Assembly (NCBI RefSeq): GCF_024703995.1
Contig: NZ_JAMXQV010000015.1
Coordinates: forward strand, 62,001 to 126,000
Direction: 5' to 3'
DNA: 64,000 bases
Source: Amycolatopsis iheyensis
Lineage (GTDB): Bacteria; Actinomycetota; Actinomycetes; Mycobacteriales; Pseudonocardiaceae
The notes below the pieces were generated by a model. The model saw only the letters and a list, made by a program, of their open reading frames with translations. It was not told the origin of the DNA and did no database searches. Made by a program: the position numbers and the translations under genes. Of this stretch, positions 8,339 through 16,392 are shown piece after piece; within the stretch, counting starts at the first letter, position 1; every line of letters starts with the position of its first letter.

Positions 8339-8339
8339 T

Positions 8340-8663
8340 ATGAAGGCGGACACCTTGCGCGGGCACCTCGACGCGTTGCTGCTGGCGGTGCTCGACGGCC
8401 GCAAGCTGCACGGCTACGCGATCATCGAGGCGCTGCAGCTGCGCAGCGACGGCGCGCTCGACCTGCCGACCGGCACCGTGTACCCGGCGCTGCGCCGGCT
8501 CGAGCGGGCCGGCTGGCTGGCCAGCGAATGGGACGTCGTGTCCGGCCGCAAGCGCCGCACCTACCGGCTCACCCGCTCCGGGCAGCAGGCCTTGGCCGCC
8601 GAACGCGCCGAGTGGCGGGAGTTCACGGCGGTCATCGGGGGAGTGCTGGGAGCGGACGCATGA
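8340..8663 (+). CDS. PadR-family transcriptional regulator
   Basis: A 107-residue winged-helix repressor. The N-terminal PadR domain is plain: GHLDALLLAVLDGRKLHGYAI, then LDLPTGTVYPALRRLERAGW with the recognition helix, and a SGRKRRTYRLT wing. It is the short PadR form with a brief C-terminal dimer helix. It is translationally coupled to the next gene through ATGA at 8660. Being divergent from cydABDC and sharing a repeat with its promoter, it probably controls both sides. The inducer is unknown. Confidence 0.88.
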   Translation: MKADTLRGHLDALLLAVLDGRKLHGYAIIEALQLRSDGALDLPTGTVYPALRRLERAGWLASEWDVVSGRKRRTYRLTRSGQQALAAERAEWREFTAVIGGVLGADA

Positions 8664-9328
8664 TCGAGGGCTACATCCAGGAGCTGGACCATCGGCTGCA
8701 CGGCTGCGGCCGCTTCAAGGCCGACCTGCTGGGCGAGGCCCGTGACGGCCTGCACGACGCCGCGGACGCCTACCGCGCGGGCGGCTGGAGCGTCGAGGAC
8801 GCCGAGCGCCGCGCGGTCGCCGACTTCGGCCCGGCCGCCGTCGTCGCCCGCGACTACCAGGCCGAGCTCGGCATGCTCAGCGGCGTCCGCACGCTCTGGA
8901 AGCTCGTCCTCGGCGTGCCGGCGATGCAGATCTCGTGGGACTACGCCCGGATCCTCACCTTCGGCGAATGGACGAGGTTCACCACGCCGACGCCGGGGTG
9001 GTACCAGGTCGTCACGCACGTCACCCACGGCGCGGTGTTCGTCGTGCCGGTGATCGGCGTGCTCGCGCTGCTCGGCATCCGCTGGCTGAGCCGGCGCCTG
9101 GACGGCGTCGGGCTCGCGCGGTTCTGCGGCGTCCTCATCGCGCTCGCGGTCGGCGTCAACCTCGCCTCGGTCGGGCTGCTGATCGGCACCACCGGCTTCG
9201 TGGACGCTTCGAGGCTGTTCCTGAGCGTCCCGTGCGTCCTGTTGATGGTCGCCTGGGTGCTGCTTTCGCTGCGGCTCGTCGTGCTCGCGAGACGATCCTG
9301 GGGTGGGTATGCCACGATCGTCGCGTGA
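8660..9328 (+). CDS. Permease-prefix-like membrane protein
   Basis: A 222-residue protein overlapping padR by four bases. The first 75 residues form a soluble helical domain (YIQELDHRLHGCGRFKADLL... DAERRAVADFGPA) like the 'permease prefix domain' often found beside PadR regulators. About four membrane segments follow (near residues 113-130, 145-165, 180-205). PadR plus such a protein is a recurrent pair; the membrane partner may sense envelope state or relay to the regulator. Function is not established. Confidence 0.75.
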   Translation: MIEGYIQELDHRLHGCGRFKADLLGEARDGLHDAADAYRAGGWSVEDAERRAVADFGPAAVVARDYQAELGMLSGVRTLWKLVLGVPAMQISWDYARILTFGEWTRFTTPTPGWYQVVTHVTHGAVFVVPVIGVLALLGIRWLSRRLDGVGLARFCGVLIALAVGVNLASVGLLIGTTGFVDASRLFLSVPCVLLMVAWVLLSLRLVVLARRSWGGYATIVA

Positions 9329-9648
9329 CGACCGCGCTGATCTACCTCGTAGTCATGCTGCTGGTGGCCGCCGTGGTGTTCCTGCTCGCCGCCGTCGTGT
9401 TCGGCCGGGGTGAGGAGCTCGCCCCGCTGCCGCCGGGCAGCTCGCCGACGCGGCTGCCGGCCGAGGACATCACCGGCGAGGACCTGACCGAGGTCCGGTT
9501 CCAGCTGGTGCTGCGTGGCTACAAGATGTCCGAAGTGGACTGGGTGCTGCGGCGCCTCGGCGTCGAGCTCGACGAGCTGCGTGCCCGGGTCACCGAGCTG
9601 GAGCAGCGCGAACGCGAGCGGGAGAGCTCGCCCGAAGGCGCCCAGTGA
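9325..9648 (+). CDS. DivIVA-domain membrane-anchored protein
   Basis: A 107-residue protein starting at GTG 9325, overlapping the previous stop by four bases. One N-terminal membrane helix (ALIYLVVMLLVAAVVFLLAAV) is followed by a linker and a short DivIVA-like motif, LTEVRFQLVLRGYKMSEVDWVL, then a charged coiled coil (ELDELRARVTELEQRERER). The motif marks polar or septal scaffold proteins of the Wag31 type. From memory the Mtb neighbour Rv1209 has the same architecture. A cell-wall localisation role is likely. Confidence 0.85.
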   Translation: MTTALIYLVVMLLVAAVVFLLAAVVFGRGEELAPLPPGSSPTRLPAEDITGEDLTEVRFQLVLRGYKMSEVDWVLRRLGVELDELRARVTELEQRERERESSPEGAQ

Positions 9649-10103
9649 CGGATCTGATCCTGTCGGTCGACGTCCGCGCCCCGGCCGGGACGACCTGGCT
9701 CGCGCTGACGGACTGGACGCGCCAGGGCGAGTGGATGCTCGGCACCGAGGTCGAGGTCGTCGAGGGCAACGGCCGCAGCGTCGGGTCACGGCTCTCGGCG
9801 TTCACCGGGGTGGCCGGCATCGGCTTCACCGACACGATGGAGATCACCAGCTGGGAGCCGCCGGTGCGGTGCGCGGTCCGGCACCTCGGCAGCTTCGTCG
9901 CCGGCACCGGCGTGTTCCAGGTGGTGCCGAAGGGCGCGCAGCGCTCGACGTTCGTCTGGGCCGAGCACCTGCGGCTGCCGTTCGGGCCGCTGGGCCGGCT
10001 CGGCTGGCCGGTGGTGCGGCCGGCGTTCGCGCTGGGGGTGCGCCAGTCGCTGCGGCGGTTCGCGCGGTTCGCGGAAGGTTATTCGGTGGGTGGGGATGAG
10101 TGA
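9645..10103 (+). CDS. SRPBCC (START-like) family protein
   Basis: A 152-residue single-domain protein with the helix-grip SRPBCC pattern: an opening strand LILSVDVRAPAGTTWLALTDW, RQGEWMLGTEVEVVEGNG, then a long C-terminal amphipathic helix. Such folds bind hydrophobic ligands such as lipids or polyketides. It starts at GTG 9645 in a GTGA overlap and ends inside the start of tag, so it is part of the padR-to-tag operon. Ligand and role are unknown. Confidence 0.82.
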   Translation: MTDLILSVDVRAPAGTTWLALTDWTRQGEWMLGTEVEVVEGNGRSVGSRLSAFTGVAGIGFTDTMEITSWEPPVRCAVRHLGSFVAGTGVFQVVPKGAQRSTFVWAEHLRLPFGPLGRLGWPVVRPAFALGVRQSLRRFARFAEGYSVGGDE

Positions 10104-10659
10104 GCTTCTCGGCGCCGACGGCGTCGCGCGGTGCAGCTGGGGCAATTCGACGCCGGACTACGCGTCCTACCACGACGAAGAGTGGGGCGTGCCGCTCCAC
10201 GGCCGGGACGAGCTGTACGAGCGGCTGTGCCTCGAGTCGTTCCAGTCCGGGCTGTCGTGGATCACGATCCTGCGCAAGCGCGAGAGCTTCCGGAAGGCGT
10301 TCAAGCAGTTCAAGCCGGTCAAGGTGGCGAAGTTCGGCGACGCCGACGTCGAGCGGCTGATGCAGGACGCGTCGATCGTGCGGAACCGGGCGAAGATCCT
10401 GGCCGCGATCAAGAACGCCCAGGCGATCGCTTCGCTCGATACGCCCTTGGACGACCTCTTGTGGTCGTTCGCGCCCGCCTCGCACGCGCGGCCGGCGTCC
10501 ATGTCGGACGTCCCGGCGATCACCGACGAGTCCAAGGCGATGGCCAAGGAGCTGAAGAAACGCGGCTTCGTCTTCCTCGGCCCAACCACGTGCTACGCGC
10601 TGATGCAGGCCACCGGCATGGTCGACGACCACGTCGCGGGCTGCTTCCGCGCCTCGTGA
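10096..10659 (+). CDS. tag: DNA-3-methyladenine glycosylase I
   Basis: A 187-residue base-excision repair enzyme that removes N3-methyladenine from alkylated DNA. Family marks are the RCSWGN zinc-binding start, YHDEEWGVPLHGRDELYERLCLESFQSGLSW, and a C-terminal zinc cluster with GFVFLGPTTCYALMQATGMVDDH. The ATG at 10096 is preferred; a GTG at 10090 would be two codons longer. It overlaps the SRPBCC gene by eight bases. Mtb Rv1210 is the recalled counterpart. A long palindrome follows its stop. Confidence 0.93.
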   Translation: MSELLGADGVARCSWGNSTPDYASYHDEEWGVPLHGRDELYERLCLESFQSGLSWITILRKRESFRKAFKQFKPVKVAKFGDADVERLMQDASIVRNRAKILAAIKNAQAIASLDTPLDDLLWSFAPASHARPASMSDVPAITDESKAMAKELKKRGFVFLGPTTCYALMQATGMVDDHVAGCFRAS

Positions 10660-10698
10660 GTGTTTAGGGCGGTTAGAACCGCCCTAAACACTCACGAG
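10653..10698. terminator. Perfect 22-bp palindrome, bidirectional terminator type A
   Basis: Two perfect 22-bp arms around a two-base AG loop lie between the convergent tag and enoyl-CoA hydratase genes. The core reads GTGAGTGTTTAGGGCGGTT in the left arm. The tag TGA and its preceding bases form the edge of the stem. It lacks a clean T-run but could terminate both transcripts. A sister element with the same skeleton (CGTGAGTGTT..GGGCGGTT) occurs at 32503-32548. Confidence 0.75.
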
Positions 10699-10700
10699 CG

Positions 10701-11495
10701 TCACTTGCCCTGGAAGTTCGGCTTGCGCTTGCCGACGAAGGCCTCGACGGCCTCGGTGTGGTCGGCGGTCGCGCCGAGCGCCGTCTGGGCGGCGTCCTCG
10801 GCCGCGAGGGCCTCGTCGAACGTCGACTGGGCGGCCAGGTTGAGCACGCCCTTGATCTTCGCGTAGGCCACCGTCGGCCCGGCCGCGAGCCGCGCCGCGA
10901 CCTTCTGGGCGCGGGCCGGCAGCTCTTCGTCCGGGACGACCTCGCCGACCAGGCCGAGCCGCTGCGCCTCGGCGGCGTCGACGGTGCGGGCCAGCAGCAT
11001 CAGCTCGGCGGCGCGGCCGTAGCCGACCAGCCGCTGCAGCGTCCAGGACGCGCCCGAGTCCGGGCCGAGCCCGACGTTGGCGAAGGCCATCAGGAACGAC
11101 GACGATTCGGCGGCGATCCGCAGGTCACTGGCGTAGGCGAAGGCGGCCCCGGCGCCGGCGGCGGTGCCGTTGATCGCGGCGATGACCGGCTTCGGCATGT
11201 CCACGATCGCCTTGACGATCGGGTTGTAGTGCTCCTTCACCGTGTGTAGCGGGGCGGGGTCACCCGCCTGCAGCAGTCCCACGTGCTCCTTCAGATCCTG
11301 GCCGGCGCAGAACGCCTTGCCGGAACCGGTCAGCACGACCGCGCGGACAGCCTCGTCGCCCGCCGCCTCGCGCAGCGCCGCGAGCAGTGCTTCCTTCAGC
11401 TCGACGGTCAGCGAGTTGTACGCCTGCGGCCGGTTGAGGGTCAGGGTGCGCACCCCGTCGGCGTCGGCGGTCAACAGGACGTCGGATGTGGTCAC
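10701..11495 (-). CDS. Enoyl-CoA hydratase/isomerase family protein
   Basis: A 264-residue crotonase-fold enzyme. It starts at GTG 11495 with AAGGAG six bases upstream. The oxyanion-hole motif AFCAGQDLKEH, and AINGTAAGAGAAFAYASDLRIA with the second loop GLGPDSGASWTLQRLVG, define the family. AGQDLKE plus an aspartate in the GPDSG loop is like PaaG-type 2-(1,2-epoxyphenylacetyl)-CoA isomerases, so isomerase activity is possible. No pathway genes adjoin, so the substrate is open. Confidence 0.88.
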   Translation of the reverse strand: MTTSDVLLTADADGVRTLTLNRPQAYNSLTVELKEALLAALREAAGDEAVRAVVLTGSGKAFCAGQDLKEHVGLLQAGDPAPLHTVKEHYNPIVKAIVDMPKPVIAAINGTAAGAGAAFAYASDLRIAAESSSFLMAFANVGLGPDSGASWTLQRLVGYGRAAELMLLARTVDAAEAQRLGLVGEVVPDEELPARAQKVAARLAAGPTVAYAKIKGVLNLAAQSTFDEALAAEDAAQTALGATADHTEAVEAFVGKRKPNFQGK

Positions 11496-11693
11496 GTCTT
11501 CTCCTTGCGCGGATGCATCGGTCGTTCGACAGTCTTTCACCTCGCGCGAGCCGCATACCAGCACCGATACGGCGGCAAAAGATCCCCTCCGCTGATGCGC
11601 CCGGCCGCTGATGAGGGACAATGGACCCAAGACCCGGCTGGCTTTCACGCGAGCGCGACCCGGGCGCGCCGGTTGAGACGGAGGGAGCACGCT

Positions 11694-11861
11694 ATGGCGG
11701 CCATGAAGCCCCGGACCGGAGATGGTCCCCTCGAAGTGACTAAGGAGGGGCGGGGCCTCGTGATGCGCGTACCGCTCGAGGGTGGTGGGCGACTCGTCGT
11801 CGAACTCTCCGCGGAGGAGGCCAAGGACCTCGGCGCCGCTTTGGCGGAGGTCACCGGCTAG
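11694..11861 (+). CDS. DUF3117 small conserved protein
   Basis: A 55-residue protein with the actinobacterial signature MAAMKPRTGDGPLEVTKEG then RGLVMRVPLEGGGRLVVEL and an acidic helix. The ATG at 11694 has GGAGGGAG upstream. The family is small, highly conserved and of unknown function; Mtb Rv1211 is the recalled homologue, also next to tag. It has a roughly 200-bp promoter region of its own (11496-11693), with GACAAT about 70 bases before the start as a possible -10. Confidence 0.9.
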   Translation: MAAMKPRTGDGPLEVTKEGRGLVMRVPLEGGGRLVVELSAEEAKDLGAALAEVTG

Positions 11862-11891
11862 CAAGCCTCCCCAGAACCGTCCTTCCGTCGC

Positions 11892-11918
11892 ACCCCGGTC
11901 TCCTTCGGAGGCCGGGGT
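11892..11918 (+). terminator. Hairpin terminator after DUF3117
   Basis: ACCCCGG (11892-11898) pairs with CCGGGGT (11912-11918), and an inner CTCC/GGAG stem closes on a TTC loop. It lies 30 bases after the DUF3117 stop and before pepA. This is a compact, very stable GC-rich stem without a T-run, as is usual in actinomycetes. Confidence 0.65.
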
Positions 11919-11950
11919 CGCGGTTCCTCTGCGCCCGAAGGTTGCTCACT

Positions 11951-13414
11951 GTGCGTAATCCGCTACCCCCCGTTCCGACTAGTCTGCTCGACATCGAGGT
12001 CGCGGGCGACCTGCGCCGCGGCGCCCCGACGGCCCGGCTGGTGGCCGCGCCCGCCGACGACGTCGAGTCCGAGCCGCTGGAGATCGGCGGCGTGCGGATC
12101 ACCGGCAAGGCGGGCGACGTGCAGACGGTCACGGGCGACGGGCCCCGCTGGGTCGCGGGCCTCGGCGACGGCGAGCCCAAGCAGTACCGCAAAGCCGGCG
12201 CGGCGCTGGTCCGCGCGGTGAACGCGGCCTTGGCGGACGACGTCGACCACGGCGGTCGCGCCTTCCGCGCGGTGCAGCTGGCGCTGCCCGAAGAAGCGTC
12301 AGGGGAGCACGTCACCGAGCTCGCGCTGGGGCTGCTGCTCGGCGGCTACCGGTTCAAGGTGACCGGCGACGACCCCAAGCCGTCGGTGCGGACGATCCGG
12401 CTGGTGGCGCACGACCGCGCGGTCGAGCCGTTCACCGCGCTGGTCGCGCGCGCGTCGGTGCTGGCGGGCGCGACGGCGTTGACCCGCGACCTGGCGAACA
12501 CGCCGTCCAACGTGAAGACCCCGGCCTGGCTCGCGGACACGGCGGCCCGGGTGGCCGGCCCGCGCGTCGAGGTGGCGGTGCGCGACGAGAAGTGGCTGAC
12601 GACGCAGGGCTTCGGCGGCGTCCTGGCGGTCGGCGGCGGTTCCGCGCGCCCGCCGCGGCTGATCGAGATGACGTACCAGCCGTCGGGGGCGGCCCGGCAC
12701 CTGCTGCTGGTGGGCAAGGGCATCACGTTCGACACGGGCGGCCTGTCGATCAAGCCGGCCGACGGCATGCACCTGATGCGCACGGACATGGCGGGCGGCG
12801 CGGCGGTGATCGCGGCGATCCGCGCCGTCGCGGCGCTGGAGCTGCCGGTGCGCGTGACGGCGCTGGTTCCCGCGGCGGAGAACCACGTGTCGGGCTCGGC
12901 GTACCGGCCGGGCGACATCGTCCGGCACTACGGCGGCAAGACGACGGAAGTGTCCAATACGGACGCGGAGGGCCGGATGGTGCTCGCGGACGCGCTGGTC
13001 TACGGGATCCGCCGCTTCTCGCCCGACTACGTGGTCGACGCGGCCACCCTGACGGGCGCGATGAAGGTGTCGCTGGGCCTGCGCACCGGCGGCCTGTTCG
13101 CTTCGGACGACGCGCTGGCGGCGCTGGTCGCCGGCGCGGGTTCGCGCGTCGGCGAGGCCTGGTGGCGGATGCCGCTGGTGGAGGACTACGCGGAGAGCGT
13201 CCGCGGCGAGTTCGGCGACGTCCGCCAGACCCCGGGCGGCCCGGGCGGCATCGCGGCGGCGTTGTTCCTGCGCGAGTTCGTTTCGGGCTTGCCGTGGGCG
13301 CACCTGGACATCGCGGGTCCGGCGCGGTCGGAGAAGAACTACGACGAGGTCGTCCCGGGTGCGACGGGGTTCGCGGCGCGGACGTTGGTGGAGCTGGCGG
13401 CGTCGCTGGCCTGA
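11951..13414 (+). CDS. pepA: Leucyl aminopeptidase
   Basis: A 487-residue M17 metallopeptidase that removes N-terminal leucine and other residues from peptides in the cytosol. The C-terminal catalytic half carries GKGITFDTGGLSIKP, DMAGGAAV, the diagnostic NTDAEGR (SNTDAEGRMVLADAL), and the DIAGPA end motif. The N-terminal domain spans roughly the first 170 residues. The start is taken as GTG 11951, with GAAGG upstream; TTG 11942 is possible. The last 76 bases overlap the convergent LysR gene. Confidence 0.92.
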   Translation: MRNPLPPVPTSLLDIEVAGDLRRGAPTARLVAAPADDVESEPLEIGGVRITGKAGDVQTVTGDGPRWVAGLGDGEPKQYRKAGAALVRAVNAALADDVDHGGRAFRAVQLALPEEASGEHVTELALGLLLGGYRFKVTGDDPKPSVRTIRLVAHDRAVEPFTALVARASVLAGATALTRDLANTPSNVKTPAWLADTAARVAGPRVEVAVRDEKWLTTQGFGGVLAVGGGSARPPRLIEMTYQPSGAARHLLLVGKGITFDTGGLSIKPADGMHLMRTDMAGGAAVIAAIRAVAALELPVRVTALVPAAENHVSGSAYRPGDIVRHYGGKTTEVSNTDAEGRMVLADALVYGIRRFSPDYVVDAATLTGAMKVSLGLRTGGLFASDDALAALVAGAGSRVGEAWWRMPLVEDYAESVRGEFGDVRQTPGGPGGIAAALFLREFVSGLPWAHLDIAGPARSEKNYDEVVPGATGFAARTLVELAASLA

Positions 13415-14319
13415 TTCCGGCTCGCGAGGACGTGGTCGCGGAAGCCGGTGACCGCCGGGGTCATCGGCTCTTCTGCTCGCCAGACCAAGCCGATCGTCCG
13501 GAACGGCGTCGGCTCCAACGGCACCTCCGCGACCCCCGCCGGCGTGCCCGGGCCGAACCGTGGCAGCAACGCCACCCCCAGGCCCGCCGCCACCAGGCCG
13601 CGCACCGTGTCCGACTCCTGGCCCTCGAACGCGATCCGCGGTGTGAAGCCCGCCGCCGCGCAGAGCTCGTCCGTCAGCGTCCGGACTCCGTAGCCCTGCT
13701 CCAGCAGCACGAACTCCTCGTCGGCCAGCTCCGCCATCCGCACCGACTTCCGCCCGGCCAGGCGGTGCCCGGCCGGGACCGACAGCAGAATCTCCTCCTC
13801 CACCAGGCCCGCGGAGACCAGTGTCGGCACCGAGGGCAGCGGGGCCAGCAGCGCCAGGTCCAGCTCGCCGCCCGCGAGCCGGTCGACCATCTCCTGCCGC
13901 GAGCCCTGGACCAGCGTGAACCGCACTCCGGGGTACCGCGCCCGGTGCCCGCGCAGCAGTTCCGGCACCAGCGACCGCCCGAGCAGGTGCAGGAACCCCA
14001 GCACGACGTGCCCCGACTCCGGCGCGACCTCCTCGCGCGCCAGCCGGACGCCGTTGTCCACCGCCGCCAGGCCGCGTTCGGCCGCTTCGGCCAGCAGTTC
14101 GGCCGCGCGCGTGAGCCGGATGCCGCGGCCGTCCGGGACGGTCAGCGGCGCCCCCAGCGCGTCGGCCAGCGTCGCGAGCCGGCGGCTCACCGTCGGCTGC
14201 GGCACGCCCAGCAGCTCGGCCGCGCGTGTGACGTTCCTCGTCTCGCGCAGCGCGGCGAGCAGTGGCAGGTGCGGTGCCACCTGCGCGGACAGCGAGTCAT
14301 ACGTCATCGCATCAATCAT
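13339..14319 (-). CDS. LysR-family regulator beside an MFS gene
   Basis: A 326-residue LysR-type regulator. The helix-turn-helix is LAALRETRNVTRAAELLGVPQPTVSRRLATLADALG near the N-terminus, with an effector domain (VVLGFLHLLG..., LDLALLAPLPSVPTLVSAGLVEEEILLSVP) behind it. Starts at 14319 or 14307 are both possible; neither has a strong ribosome site. It is divergent from the MFS exporter at 14370, with about 50 bp between, so it probably controls that gene. The C-terminal 25 codons overlap pepA antisense, and the tail is longer than in most relatives. Confidence 0.88.
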   Translation of the reverse strand: MIDAMTYDSLSAQVAPHLPLLAALRETRNVTRAAELLGVPQPTVSRRLATLADALGAPLTVPDGRGIRLTRAAELLAEAAERGLAAVDNGVRLAREEVAPESGHVVLGFLHLLGRSLVPELLRGHRARYPGVRFTLVQGSRQEMVDRLAGGELDLALLAPLPSVPTLVSAGLVEEEILLSVPAGHRLAGRKSVRMAELADEEFVLLEQGYGVRTLTDELCAAAGFTPRIAFEGQESDTVRGLVAAGLGVALLPRFGPGTPAGVAEVPLEPTPFRTIGLVWRAEEPMTPAVTGFRDHVLASRNQASDAASSTNVRAANPVAPGTTSS

Positions 14320-14369
14320 GCCAGATCGACGCATTGGACGTATTGGTTAGCGCTGCTTACTTTCAGGTC

Positions 14370-15557
14370 GTGACCTCCACCCGCCGAGTCAAGACCGCCG
14401 TCGCCGCGGCCGGGATCTCCTCCTTCGCCCTGCTCTACGCGCCGCAGCCGGTGCTGCCGCAGCTCGCCGCGCAGTACCACCTCGACCCCGGCGGCGCGGC
14501 GCTCGCGGTGAGCGTCGCGACCGGGGCGCTGGCCATCGCCGTGCTGCCGATCGCCGCGTTGTCCGAGGTGATCGGGCGCCGGCCGGTGATCCTGACTTCG
14601 GTGCTCGCGTCGGTCGTGTTCGGGCTGCTGCTGCCGCTCATGCCGACGTACCCGGCGCTGCTCGTGCTGCGCGCCCTGCAGGGCATCGCGATCGCGGGCT
14701 TCCCCGGCGTCGCGGCGGCCTACCTGGCCGAACGCCTCGGCCGCGCGGGGGTCGCGGCGGCCGTCGGCGCGATGATCGCGGGCAACACGGTCGGCGGCAT
14801 GCTCGGCCGGCTCTCGAGCGGCTTCTCCGCGGGCCCGCTCGGCTGGCGCGGCGCGCTGTTCGTCGTCGCTGGTGTGGGCGCGGTGTGCTCGGCGATCACC
14901 GTCGTGACGCTGCCGCCGGGAACCCGCCCGCGTGGCGACGCGCAACTCCGCGCCGTGGCGAAAGGCCTGGTCACGGCCTTGAGCAAGCCGGTGCTGCTGG
15001 CGCAGTACGCGGTCGCGCTGCTGGCGATGGGCTCGTTCGTCGCGCTGTACAACGCGGCGGGGTTCCGGCTGACCGGCGACCCGCTGAACCTGTCCCCGGC
15101 CATCGCTTCGCTGGTGTTCCTGGCGTACGCGACGGGCTCGGTGTCTTCGGCCGCAGCGGGCCGCTTGGTGGCGCGGGTGGGCCGCCGCCGGGCGCTGATC
15201 GGCGCGTTGCTGCTGACGGCCGCCGGCGCGGCGCTGACCCTGCCGGACTCGCTGCCGCTGGTCATCGCCGGTTTTTTGGTGCTGACCTGCGCGTTCTTCG
15301 CGGCCCACGCGGTCGCGAACGGCTGGGCGGCGGCGGACGCCCCGGAGAACGCGCGCGGCCAGGTGGGCGGCATGTACACGGCGACGTACTACCTGGGCAG
15401 CAGCGTCGGCGGCGCCGCGGGGGCGTGGGTGTACGGGCACGCGGGCTGGCCGTGGCTGATCGCCGTGGTGGCGATGTGGCTGCTCTTGGCGGCGGCTGCC
15501 GTCGGGGTCGGGACGCGGGTGCCGGTGCAGCGGCGTGAGCTGGTCAACGCCGGCTGA
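14370..15557 (+). CDS. MFS transporter
   Basis: A 395-residue, 12-helix major facilitator. Landmarks are YAPQPVLPQLAAQYHLDPG, the loop 2-3 motif ALSEVIGRRPVI, and VLRALQGIAIAGFPGVAAAYLAE in helix 4. This opening is typical of YnfM-like exporters (inner membrane transport protein YnfM). The start is GTG 14370. It is divergent from a LysR gene, the common YnfM arrangement. The cargo is unknown. Confidence 0.87.
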   Translation: MTSTRRVKTAVAAAGISSFALLYAPQPVLPQLAAQYHLDPGGAALAVSVATGALAIAVLPIAALSEVIGRRPVILTSVLASVVFGLLLPLMPTYPALLVLRALQGIAIAGFPGVAAAYLAERLGRAGVAAAVGAMIAGNTVGGMLGRLSSGFSAGPLGWRGALFVVAGVGAVCSAITVVTLPPGTRPRGDAQLRAVAKGLVTALSKPVLLAQYAVALLAMGSFVALYNAAGFRLTGDPLNLSPAIASLVFLAYATGSVSSAAAGRLVARVGRRRALIGALLLTAAGAALTLPDSLPLVIAGFLVLTCAFFAAHAVANGWAAADAPENARGQVGGMYTATYYLGSSVGGAAGAWVYGHAGWPWLIAVVAMWLLLAAAAVGVGTRVPVQRRELVNAG

Positions 15558-15559
15558 CG

Positions 15560-16204
15560 TCAGATCGCGGCGGCCACCAGCAGCCCGCCACCCACCGGGA
15601 GCAACGCCGGCACCAGCCGCTCGTCCTCCCGGAACGCCCGCGCGACCTCCCGCAACGCCAGCGTCTCCGGGTCCCGCCGGGCCGGGTCGATCACGCGGCC
15701 GCCGACCAGGACGTTGTGGAACGCGATGATCCCGCCGCGTCGCAGCAGCGACACGCCCAGCTCGTAGCACCCCGGGTACTCGATGTGCGCCGAATCGACG
15801 AACACCAGGTCGTACCCACCCGGTGTGAGCCGCTGGAGCACGTCCAGCGCCCGGCCGACGATCAGCCGCGTCCGGCCCGGCGCGTAGCCCGCCTCGCGGA
15901 ACGTCACGCGGGCCGCCCGCTGGTACTCCGGCTCGACGTCGATCGAGGTCAGGATGCCGTCGGGGGCCATGCCGCGCAGCAGGCTCAGCCCGCTGACCCC
16001 GCAGCCGGTGCCCACCTCGACCACGGCCTTCGCGCGCAGCGTCGCGGCCAGGAAGCGCAGCGTCGCGCCCGCACCCGCGCTGAGCGGGTGGCAGCCCAGG
16101 TCCTCGGCCCGGGCGCGGGCGGAGGACAGCACCTCGTCGTCGGGCAGGTACCCGTCGACGAACCCGGAATCGGCCGGTGCGGCCGCAGGCGTGGGCGTGT
16201 TCAC
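15560..16204 (-). CDS. SAM-dependent O-methyltransferase
   Basis: A 214-residue class I methyltransferase of the catechol/caffeoyl-CoA O-methyltransferase-like family. The SAM motif is VVEVGTGCGVSGLSL (about residue 62), followed by ILTSIDVEPEYQRAAR, and YDLVFVDSAHIEY with the metal-site aspartate, and IAFHNVLVGG. It starts at GTG 16204. It sits divergent from sigE, as Mtb Rv1220c does (recalled). The methyl acceptor is unknown. Confidence 0.88.
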   Translation of the reverse strand: MNTPTPAAAPADSGFVDGYLPDDEVLSSARARAEDLGCHPLSAGAGATLRFLAATLRAKAVVEVGTGCGVSGLSLLRGMAPDGILTSIDVEPEYQRAARVTFREAGYAPGRTRLIVGRALDVLQRLTPGGYDLVFVDSAHIEYPGCYELGVSLLRRGGIIAFHNVLVGGRVIDPARRDPETLALREVARAFREDERLVPALLPVGGGLLVAAAI

Positions 16205-16340
16205 GCACGGAGGTTAGCGTTGGTTGTCGATAAATCCGCGCAGGCTCCCTGGTAAGCACCCGGGAAGAACTTCTCAGCCTGCTCTCAGTCCAGTCTCACT
16301 AGAACCATAAGGAGTCCCGACAGACTCAGTGGGGAACACG

Positions 16341-16366
16341 GGAACACCGTGCCGATGGCCCGCGTT
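16341..16366 (+). promoter_or_regulatory. ECF-type promoter of sigE
   Basis: GGAAC (16341-16345) is followed after 17 bases by CGTT (16363-16366). This matches the recalled consensus of the SigE-type ECF sigma factors (GGAAC-N16-18-CGTT). The start site would fall near 16372, about 20 bases before the chosen ATG. It suggests that sigE autoregulates. A second GGAAC copy eight bases upstream (16333-16337) is out of register. Confidence 0.55.
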
Positions 16367-16392
16367 GGGTGGAGCAGACAGGAGTTACGCAG

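Noticed and set aside
8199..8339. A Rex operator in the cydA promoter
   Set aside because: No TTGTGAA-N4-TTCACAA-like dyad is present; the repeats seen are of a different type.
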